In this document: positions 57,742 to 64,000 of the stretch, piece by piece | Layout: every line of letters begins with the position of its first letter | Position numbering within the stretch: position 1 is the stretch's first letter | Assembly (NCBI RefSeq): GCF_000427665.1 | Contig: NZ_KE386572.1 | Span: forward strand, 1,157,117 to 1,221,116 | Reading direction: 5' to 3' | DNA length: 64,000 nucleotides | Origin: Geminicoccus roseus DSM 18922 | GTDB taxonomy: Bacteria; Pseudomonadota; Alphaproteobacteria; Geminicoccales; Geminicoccaceae | Position numbers and translations under genes: made by a program | The notes under the pieces: model-generated | Database searches by the model: none | Told to the model about the DNA's origin: nothing | Seen by the model: the letters and a program-made list of their open reading frames with translations, nothing else

Positions 57742-58506
57742 ATGAGCAACGCCCAAGGACCGGTCACCGGCTCGTCCGCAAAGGCGCCCATGTGCGCCGA
57801 GCATGTCGCTGCGGCCTTCGACGCGCTGGCCCCCAGCTGGGACATGGGTCACGGCCCCTGGTCCCCGCGCAGCCTGGGCTTCCGGCTGCGCGCCGGGCTG
57901 CTCCGCCGCATCATCCAGGACCGCCCGGCCCCATGCCGGGTCCTCGACATCGGCTGCGGCACCGGCCGCTACCTCCTGGCTGCTTCCGCCCATCTCGACC
58001 AGGGCGTCGGCATCGACATCTCCCATGCCATGATCGAGCGGGCGCGCCGTCATGCCGACGCCTGCGACCGGGCCGGCCGGCTGCACTTCGAGGTCCGGCC
58101 GGTGGAGCGGCTCGCCGGCTGGCGGCATGAGCCGTTCCACCTCGTGCTGTTCCTTGGCTCGCTCGAGCACATCGCCGAGCCCGCCCGTGCCATTGCCGAC
58201 GCCGCCCGGCTCCTGCATCCCGGCGGCCTGCTCCTGGCGATCATCCTGCACCCCCGCCATCCCCTGGGCCGTCGTGCCGAGCGCTCCGTGCATCGCGGCA
58301 CCATGCCGCCGCTCCGGCTGATCGCGCCCGAGCATCTGGAGGGCTGGGCGCACAGCGCCGGACTGGCGCCAGCACCGCTGACCGGCCCGGAGCCGGTCCG
58401 CCGGCTGTCCTGGTGGTCGGTCTACGCGGCGCTCAACATGCTGCTGGTCGGGCGCCGGATCCTGCTCTTCCAGCGTGCCCCGCAGATCGCCGGCGGGGCT
58501 GCCTGA
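57742..58506 (+). CDS. Class I SAM-dependent methyltransferase
   Basis: The 254-residue protein has motif I VLDIGCGTGRYLLAASAHL (about residue 68), GVGIDISHAMIERARRH (motif II), LVLFLGSLEHIAEPARAIAD (motif IV) and LLHPGGLLLAIILHP (motif V/VI). It is a soluble Rossmann-fold enzyme of unknown substrate. An N-terminal segment (VAAAFDALAPSWDMGHGPWS) is typical of UbiE/small-molecule methyltransferases. It converges on the MFS exporter. Confidence 0.85.
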   Translation: MSNAQGPVTGSSAKAPMCAEHVAAAFDALAPSWDMGHGPWSPRSLGFRLRAGLLRRIIQDRPAPCRVLDIGCGTGRYLLAASAHLDQGVGIDISHAMIERARRHADACDRAGRLHFEVRPVERLAGWRHEPFHLVLFLGSLEHIAEPARAIADAARLLHPGGLLLAIILHPRHPLGRRAERSVHRGTMPPLRLIAPEHLEGWAHSAGLAPAPLTGPEPVRRLSWWSVYAALNMLLVGRRILLFQRAPQIAGGAA

Positions 58507-58537
58507 TCGCTTGGGCCAGATCCCGTCGCACCGACGT

Positions 58538-60091
58538 TCAGGCCAGCCCCGCAACCGGCTCGGGACGGCGCCGCAGCGGGATCGTCGCCAGGATGCCCAG
58601 GAGGGAGACGAACGCGCACAGCAGCATGCCCGCCTGCAGCGCCGCCACGAAGGCCTCCGACACGCTGGCGTCGACAAAGGCGATGAACGCCGGGTCGTCC
58701 GGATGGTGCTCCATGGAGGCAAGGTCCAGGATGGCCGTGCGCGCCTGCTCCGACCCGGACAGAAGGCTGGCGATGATCGTCCGCTCATCCGGGTCGAGCG
58801 CCATCTGGGGGCTCAGGGCCGCCAGCAGCCGGCTGCTCTCGACCACCTGGAACACTGCCCCGGTCACCGCGATCCCGAGCACCGAGCCCAGCTGGCGGGC
58901 CCCGTTCAGCACGCCCGCCGCCGCGCCCGATCCGGCATCCGGCGCCGCGTTCATGGCCATGGTGGTGGAAGCATTGTAGGCGAAGGCCTGCCCGATCCCG
59001 GCAACGGCCAGCGCCCCGATCACCCAGGCTAGCCCGCTGCTGGTTCCGGCCGGCTGGAACAGCAGGAAAGCCGCCACCATCAGCGCCATGCCCAGCATCA
59101 TTGCCCGCCGTCCGCCCACCCGGTCGATCCAGCGGCCGGTGACCGGCAGCGTGAGGACAAAGCAGGCCGAGAATGCCAGCAGCGCCAGGCCGGCCGGAAT
59201 CGGGCTCAGCTGGAGCACATGCTGCAGGTAGAGCGTCGCGAAGAACACGATCGCGCTGAACCCGAAATTGCCCAGGACCGCCACGATCTGCGCCTGCAGG
59301 AACGGCGGTTGTTGGAACAGGGCCAGGTCGACCAGCGGCTGGCGCTGGCGGCGCTCGACCGCCACGAAGGCCAGGATCAGGAGCGGCCCGAGCAGGAGGC
59401 CGGCCACCACCCAGGGCGAGGACCAGCCCCAGTCGTCGCCGAGCTGCAGCCCGAAGGTCAGGCCGGTCAGCCCCGCGGTGATGGTGGCGACCCCCAGGAG
59501 GTCCAGGCCGCCCTTCGCCGTCTCGTCGCGCGATTCCGGCACGACCAGCAGGATCAGGCCGGCGGTGAGGGCGCCGATCGGCAGGTTGACCAGGAACAGC
59601 CACCGCCAGCTGAGCAGTTCGGTCAGCGTCCCGCCGACCAGGGGCCCGATCGCCGAGCCGCAGGCGCCCACGGCCGAGCAGATCCCGAACGCCAGGCCGC
59701 GCTCGGCCGGCGAGAACACGCTGGCGACGATGGAGAGCGGCCCGGCCGAGAACAGCGCCACCGCGACGCCCTGCACGCAGCGCCCGACGATCAGCGTGGC
59801 GATCCCGGGCGCCAGGCCGCAGATGGCCGAGCCCAGCGCGAACAGGACGATCCCGGCCAGCATGGTCCGGCGCCGCCCGACCAGGTCGCCCAGACGCCCG
59901 AACGCGATGAGGGGGGCCGCCATCGACAGGTTGAAGGCGTTGACCGTCCATTGCAGGGCGGTCGTACCGGCCCCAAGCTCGCTCCCGATCGAGGGCAGCG
60001 CCACCGTGATGCCGTAGAAGTCGATGCTGAGCAGGAACAGCGGCAGGGCCATCGCAACGACGATCCACCAGCGTTGCGCCGAGCCGTTCAT
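58538..60091 (-). CDS. MFS multidrug exporter (DHA2/EmrB-QacA type)
   Basis: The 517-residue membrane protein has about 14 transmembrane helices. Typical DHA2 segments are LFLLSIDFYGITVALPSIGS in helix 1, ALQWTVNAFNLSMAAPLIAF, GRLGDLVGRRRTMLAGIVLF (motif A), and LSWRWLFLVNLPIGALTAGL (motif C area). It exports drugs or other small organic molecules by proton exchange. The ATG at 60091-60089 was chosen, where homology begins. No MFP or OMP partner is adjacent. Confidence 0.9.
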   Translation of the reverse strand: MNGSAQRWWIVVAMALPLFLLSIDFYGITVALPSIGSELGAGTTALQWTVNAFNLSMAAPLIAFGRLGDLVGRRRTMLAGIVLFALGSAICGLAPGIATLIVGRCVQGVAVALFSAGPLSIVASVFSPAERGLAFGICSAVGACGSAIGPLVGGTLTELLSWRWLFLVNLPIGALTAGLILLVVPESRDETAKGGLDLLGVATITAGLTGLTFGLQLGDDWGWSSPWVVAGLLLGPLLILAFVAVERRQRQPLVDLALFQQPPFLQAQIVAVLGNFGFSAIVFFATLYLQHVLQLSPIPAGLALLAFSACFVLTLPVTGRWIDRVGGRRAMMLGMALMVAAFLLFQPAGTSSGLAWVIGALAVAGIGQAFAYNASTTMAMNAAPDAGSGAAAGVLNGARQLGSVLGIAVTGAVFQVVESSRLLAALSPQMALDPDERTIIASLLSGSEQARTAILDLASMEHHPDDPAFIAFVDASVSEAFVAALQAGMLLCAFVSLLGILATIPLRRRPEPVAGLA

Positions 60092-60243
60092 GTTCCTGAG
60101 TTCCGGTTCTGGGTGGGCCGGGTCACCCAGGTGTAGAACGCCCACGGAAAGGCGCCAAGTCACCGGTTTGGCCGCTGCCCTGCCGGCCTCATGCGTCAGG
60201 TGGAGCGGGAGACGCGCTTTACACGAACGAACCCGAGGGAAGC

Positions 60244-60259
60244 GCGGGCCCTTGCCCGC
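60244..60259 (-). terminator. Small hairpin after the TRAP solute-binding gene
   Basis: GCGGGC (60244-60249) and GCCCGC (60254-60259) pair around CCTT directly behind the minus-strand stop at 60260. The stem is only 6 bp, so the call is weak. Confidence 0.3.
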
Positions 60260-61285
60260 TCAACCGCCATCGTTCGCCCGCAGCGCCTCCTGGATCAGGT
60301 CCCGGCCGATCTCCTCCTCGAACTCGGTCCATACCGGCCGAAGCCGGTCGGACCAGGCCCGGCGCTCGGCCGGGGTGAGCGTGACCAGTCCGGTCTGGCC
60401 GCCCTGCCGGATCGCTGCCCTCGCCTCCTGGTTCATCCGGTCGGCGAGCCCTGCGACCTCCACCCGCACGTCCTCCATGGTGGAGTTGAACAGCAGGCGA
60501 AGTTCCTCCGGCAGCGCCTGCCAGAACTCGGTGGAGACAACCACCATGTCGTCCATGATCCCGTGGTCGCTGGCCGTGACGGCGGCCTGCACCTCGTGGA
60601 TCCTGCGCAGGTAGAGGCTGGACCAGGTGCTCTCGGTACCGTCGACCAGGCCGGCTGCGAGCGCGGCCCGGGTCCTGGATGCCTCCATCGCCACTGGCTC
60701 CGCGCCCAGGATCTCGAACTGCCGCGCAATGACTGGCGAATCCTGGATGCGGAACTTCAATCCCCGCGCGTCGTCGGGATGCCGCAGCGGCTTGCCTGCC
60801 GAGAGCTGCTTGAACCCGTTGCGCCAGTAGGCCAGCCCCACGAAGCCGAGCCGCACCATCGATTCGCGCAGCGCCACGCCGGTCTCGCTCTGCTCGAACC
60901 GGTCGAGCGCGGCCAGGCTGTCGAACAGGTACGGGAGATCGAACACCTGCAGCCGCTTGGCGTAGCGGCTGAACTTGGACAAGGACGGCGCGATCATCTG
61001 CACGTCGCCAAGGGCCAGGGCTTCCATTTCCTCCCCGTCGCCGACGAGCTGCGCATCCGGGAATATCTCCACCTGGATGCGGCCCTCGCTGCGTTCCTCG
61101 ATCCGCTGCTTGAACAGACGCGCTCCCAGCCCCTTGATCGAATCGTCGGGTGCCACGTGGCTGAAGCGGATCACCCTTGTCTGGGCACGCAGCAAAGCCG
61201 GCATGGCCAGCACGCCAGCGGCCGCGGCCATGCCGCCTTTCAGCAATCCCCGGCGGCGCATCGGCCCAGTCTTCTGGAAGTTCAT
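60260..61285 (-). CDS. TRAP transporter solute-binding protein (DctP family)
   Basis: The 341-residue periplasmic protein has a Tat-like signal (MRRRGLLKGGMAAAAGVLAM). Its mature part shows RVIRFSHVAPDDSIKGLGAR, then RIQVEIFPDAQLVGDGEEME, ALALGDVQMIAPSLSKFSRY and the C-terminal FKQLSAGKPLRHPDDARGLK. These are the DctP hallmarks, with the carboxylate-binding arginine in KFRIQDSP. No dctQM permease genes follow, so the transporter partner is elsewhere or lost. The ATG at 61285-61283 was chosen. Confidence 0.9.
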   Translation of the reverse strand: MNFQKTGPMRRRGLLKGGMAAAAGVLAMPALLRAQTRVIRFSHVAPDDSIKGLGARLFKQRIEERSEGRIQVEIFPDAQLVGDGEEMEALALGDVQMIAPSLSKFSRYAKRLQVFDLPYLFDSLAALDRFEQSETGVALRESMVRLGFVGLAYWRNGFKQLSAGKPLRHPDDARGLKFRIQDSPVIARQFEILGAEPVAMEASRTRAALAAGLVDGTESTWSSLYLRRIHEVQAAVTASDHGIMDDMVVVSTEFWQALPEELRLLFNSTMEDVRVEVAGLADRMNQEARAAIRQGGQTGLVTLTPAERRAWSDRLRPVWTEFEEEIGRDLIQEALRANDGG

Positions 61286-61367
61286 CCTCGTCAACTGGCG
61301 CGCAGCCCCCTCGACGACCAGCATGGAATGGCTGGCCGGGCACAGGTGATGCAGCGCTGCATCGCCT

Positions 61368-62834
61368 TCACGCCTGGGGATCTCCCTGCCTCGTCCTGCC
61401 GCGTTCCAGCAGCGCCGTGGTGCTGACCCCCGGCTTGATCTCGGCCAGATAAAGCTCGCCGCCCCAGCTGGCCACCTCCTTCCAGCCCACCACCTGCTCC
61501 GGCAGGTAATCGGCGCCCTTGACCAGCAGGTCCGGCTTCAGCGCGTTGATCAGGTCCAGGGGAGTGTCCTGGGCGAACGGAACCACCAGGTCGACATCGG
61601 CCAGGGCCGCCAGCACCCGGGCCCGGTCGTCGAGAACGTTGGCCGGTCGCCCCGGCCCCTTCAGGCGGGTCACCGAGGCATCGTCGTTCAGGCCGACCAC
61701 CAGAAGGTCGCAGCGGGCGCGTGCCGCATGCAGATAGGCGACGTGGCCGGCGTGCAGGAGGTCGAAGCAGCCATTGGTGAAGCCGATCCGCCGGTTCTTC
61801 CCCCGGGCGTTCATCACGATCGCTCGGGCCCGCTCCAGGTCCGCCACCTTGCCTTGCGCCGGTGCCAGGGCATCCAGCAGGTCGATCCGGCTGACCGGCG
61901 CCGTCCCGATCCGGGTCACCGCGATCGAGCCGGCGAGGTTGGCCAGCCTCGCCGCCTCGGCCTGGGTGGCGCCCGCCGCCATGGCAGCCGAAAGGGTGGC
62001 GATCACCGTGTCGCCCGCCCCGACCACGTCGAACACCTCGCGGCGGATGCCGGGGATGCGGGTCGTGCCGCCGGCTTCCGCCAGCAGCATGCCCTCGGAG
62101 CCAAGCGTGGCCAGCACCGCATCGACCCCGGAACTGGTGCGCAGGGCCTCGGCAGCCTGCGCCACCGAATCATCGTCGCTGGCCGGGATGCCGGTGGCCT
62201 CGACCAGTTCGCGCCGATTCGGCGTCAACAGGGTGGCGCCGCGGTAGCGGCCATGGTCGCGGCCCTTGGGGTCGACCAGGACGGGCCTGCCGGCGGCGCG
62301 CGCGCGCAGGATCACCTGCTCCACCAGCGAAGGCGACAGGGCGCCCTTGGCATAGTCGGACAGGACGATGGCGCGGGTCTCCCCGATCCGCTCGTCGAGC
62401 CAGTCCAGGATCGCGGCAACACCTTCCTCGGGCAGGGACGTGCGGCTCTCGCGGTCGACCCGCAGAAGCTGCTGGCCGCCGCCCCAGTATCGGGTCTTCA
62501 CCGTGCTCGCGCGGTCCTCCTGGCGCCACAGGATGGCGCCGCCCGGCGTGAGTTCCGCCATGATCCGGGCGATCTCGTCGCCCTCCGCGTCGCCGCCGAC
62601 CACGCCTGCCGCGGCGACCTTGACCCCCAGCGCATGCAGGTTCGCCACGACGTTGCCCGCGCCGCCGATCCGGGTTTCCTCGCGGCCCATCTCCAGGACG
62701 GGGATCGGGGCCTCGGGCGAGATCCGCCCGACCTTGCCGAACACCGCGCGATCCAGCATCAGATCGCCGATCACCACGACATGGGTTCCGGCCAGCCGGT
62801 CCAGAAGGTCTTCGCTCGTGAACATGGTGGTCAT
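61368..62834 (-). CDS. hldE: Bifunctional heptose-7-phosphate kinase / ADP-heptose synthase
   Basis: The 488-residue enzyme has an N-terminal PfkB-type kinase (VVVIGDLMLDRAVFGKVGRI, GAGDTVIATLSAAMAAGATQ near residue 268) and a C-terminal cytidylyltransferase-type domain with FTNGCFDLLHAGHVAYLHAA (HxGH) near residue 362. It makes ADP-D-glycero-beta-D-manno-heptose for LPS core. ATG 62834-62832 overlaps the hldD stop (ATGA), a two-gene operon. Confidence 0.96.
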   Translation of the reverse strand: MTTMFTSEDLLDRLAGTHVVVIGDLMLDRAVFGKVGRISPEAPIPVLEMGREETRIGGAGNVVANLHALGVKVAAAGVVGGDAEGDEIARIMAELTPGGAILWRQEDRASTVKTRYWGGGQQLLRVDRESRTSLPEEGVAAILDWLDERIGETRAIVLSDYAKGALSPSLVEQVILRARAAGRPVLVDPKGRDHGRYRGATLLTPNRRELVEATGIPASDDDSVAQAAEALRTSSGVDAVLATLGSEGMLLAEAGGTTRIPGIRREVFDVVGAGDTVIATLSAAMAAGATQAEAARLANLAGSIAVTRIGTAPVSRIDLLDALAPAQGKVADLERARAIVMNARGKNRRIGFTNGCFDLLHAGHVAYLHAARARCDLLVVGLNDDASVTRLKGPGRPANVLDDRARVLAALADVDLVVPFAQDTPLDLINALKPDLLVKGADYLPEQVVGWKEVASWGGELYLAEIKPGVSTTALLERGRTRQGDPQA

Positions 62835-63811
62835 CGGTAGGGGTCTGTCTGGAGGAGGCTGTTTTGCACATAGCGCCGGACGCCCTCTTCCAGGGGCGTG
62901 GGCTGGAACGGGCAGCCGGCCGCACGCAGCCGGTCGAGCTTGGCCTCGGTGAAGTACTGGTAGTGCGCGCGCAGCCGCTCCGGCATCTCCACGAACTCGA
63001 TCGCCGGCTCGAGGCCGATCGCGGCGAACACCGCCTTGGCGAGGTCCAGGAACGTGCGTGCCCGGCCGCTGCCAACGTTGAAGATCCCGGATGTCTCGGG
63101 ATGGTCGTACAGCCAGGTCATCACCGCCACCACGTCGTCGACCCAGACGAAGTCGCGCTGCTGCGCACCGTCGGCGATCCCGTCGCGATGGCTCCTGAAC
63201 AGGCGGCAGACCCCGGTCTCCCGGATCTGACTGAGGAATTGCGGCACGACCGACTGCTGACCGCCCTTGTGCCACTCGTTGGGACCATAGACGTTGAAGA
63301 ACTTCAGGCCCGCCCATTGCGGCGGCAGCGGTGCGGCGCGCGCGGCGAGATCGACCATTCGCCGGTCGACCATCTGCTTCGACCAGCCATAGGCGTTGCG
63401 CGGCCGCAGATCGGCCAGACGCCCGGTGGCATCGTCGAAGCCTGCCTCGCCGTCGCCGTAGGTCGCCGCCGAGCTGGCATAGATCAGCCGCGTGCCGTGG
63501 CGGGTGCACCAGGCCACCAGGTCGAGGGTGGTGCGGATGTTCTCCTGGACGATCAGGTCGGCATCACGCTCGTCGGTCGAGGAGATCGCGCCCAGGTGGA
63601 ACACGGTGTCGACCTGCCCGACATGGGCGTCCAGCCACTTGAACATCCGCTCGGGCCGGATGACGTCGGCCAGCCGGCGCTTGGCGATGTTGTTCCACTT
63701 GTCGCCGCTGCCCAGCCGGTCGCAGCAGACCAAGTCCGGCAGACCGCGCTCGTCCAGGGCCGCCAGCAGCACCGAGCCGATGAAGCCGGCGCCGCCGGTG
63801 ACGAGGATCAT
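62831..63811 (-). CDS. hldD: ADP-glyceromanno-heptose 6-epimerase
   Basis: The 326-residue short-chain epimerase has MILVTGGAGFIGSVLLAALD (nucleotide binding), FHLGAISSTDERDADLIVQE and the catalytic YGWSKQMVDR (YxxxK). WAGLKFFNVYGPNEWHKGGQ is specific to HldD. It converts the hldE product to the L-form used in LPS core. Its start overlaps the upstream gene's stop by ATGA, so the three genes may be one unit. Confidence 0.96.
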   Translation of the reverse strand: MILVTGGAGFIGSVLLAALDERGLPDLVCCDRLGSGDKWNNIAKRRLADVIRPERMFKWLDAHVGQVDTVFHLGAISSTDERDADLIVQENIRTTLDLVAWCTRHGTRLIYASSAATYGDGEAGFDDATGRLADLRPRNAYGWSKQMVDRRMVDLAARAAPLPPQWAGLKFFNVYGPNEWHKGGQQSVVPQFLSQIRETGVCRLFRSHRDGIADGAQQRDFVWVDDVVAVMTWLYDHPETSGIFNVGSGRARTFLDLAKAVFAAIGLEPAIEFVEMPERLRAHYQYFTEAKLDRLRAAGCPFQPTPLEEGVRRYVQNSLLQTDPYR

Positions 63812-64000
63812 GACGAGCGTCCCCTGCTGGCCGCCTGCTCGACCGCCGCCGGGATCGTCATCGCGATCCGGTCGACCAGGGCGCCGACCGCCCGGCTCAT
63901 CCCGTCCACGATGCTGTCATAGTCGTCGGGTGTCGCCTGCTCGACGATGTCGGATCGTTCGGTCGTCAGCAGGTCGCCGCGCTCGTCGAGCAGCCGCCAG
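63808..64000 (-). CDS. C-terminus of a possible PqiC-like auxiliary lipoprotein (partial)
   Basis: The last 63 codons read WRLLDERGDLLTTERSDIVE, DDYDSIVDGMSRAVGALVDR, IAMTIPAAVEQAASRGRSS. A strand followed by a long helix of this kind is what the PqiC/YmbA-type ABC auxiliary lipoproteins show at their ends, but the match is not strong and other families are possible. The gene's start lies beyond the window. Its TGA overlaps hldD. Confidence 0.35.
   Translation of the reverse strand, partial: WRLLDERGDLLTTERSDIVEQATPDDYDSIVDGMSRAVGALVDRIAMTIPAAVEQAASRGRSS

Overview
The window is GC-rich DNA from a Gram-negative bacterium, most likely an alphaproteobacterium. The evidence for that is the aconitase gene next to ccmABC, an alphaproteobacterial-type tad/cpa pilus locus, and an hldE-hldD pair for LPS core heptose. 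The genus cannot be fixed from the sequence alone. No rRNA, tRNA or CRISPR array was seen.

1-6.1 kb: after the tail of a PEP-hydrolase-like gene comes a minus-strand type II secretion block, gspG-H-I-J-K-L-M plus a GspC/GspN-like gene. Its genes overlap by a few bases. The secretin, ATPase and platform genes (gspD, E, F) are not beside it. 6.1-13.1 kb: nagA, a SWIM-domain SNF2-family ATPase, and an RTX-repeat (Ca-binding, secreted-type) protein.

13.2-27.1 kb: metabolic and stress genes. These are ohr, a YaiI-family protein, an acetamidase/formamidase, a VOC protein, an FAD monooxygenase, a hibernation-factor/cold-shock fusion, an Rrf2 regulator overlapping a thioredoxin-reductase-like flavoprotein, an MliC-type lipoprotein, metY, modABC (with a possible ModE-like operator), a formate/nitrite-type channel and an HtrA-type protease.

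28.0-39.6 kb: a complete plus-strand tad (Flp pilus) locus: flp, cpaA, cpaB, cpaC, cpaD, cpaE/tadZ, tadA, tadB, tadC, tadD, tadE, a TadE/F-like pseudopilin and a VWA-domain TadG. Together these supply pilin, prepilin peptidase, secretin, ATPase, inner-membrane platform and minor pseudopilins.

39.6-44.8 kb: a stack of insertion sequences nested inside each other. An IS256-family element sits in an IS3-family element, which sits in an IS5/IS427-type element. That element abuts an IS630-family element, which itself appears to interrupt an older IS630-type remnant. Terminal repeats and target duplications were read at each boundary, and removing each insert restores the interrupted reading frame.

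44.8-64 kb: a YcaQ-type glycosylase, an FGGY sugar kinase, an SRPBCC protein, a secreted Cys-containing protein, an ABC ATPase, a CHCC zinc-finger protein, a PGN_0703-like protein, a truncated PaaK-like ligase, ccmABC (cytochrome c maturation), acnA with a strong hairpin terminator, a methyltransferase, an MFS exporter, a TRAP solute-binding protein, hldE, hldD, and the end of a possible PqiC-like lipoprotein.
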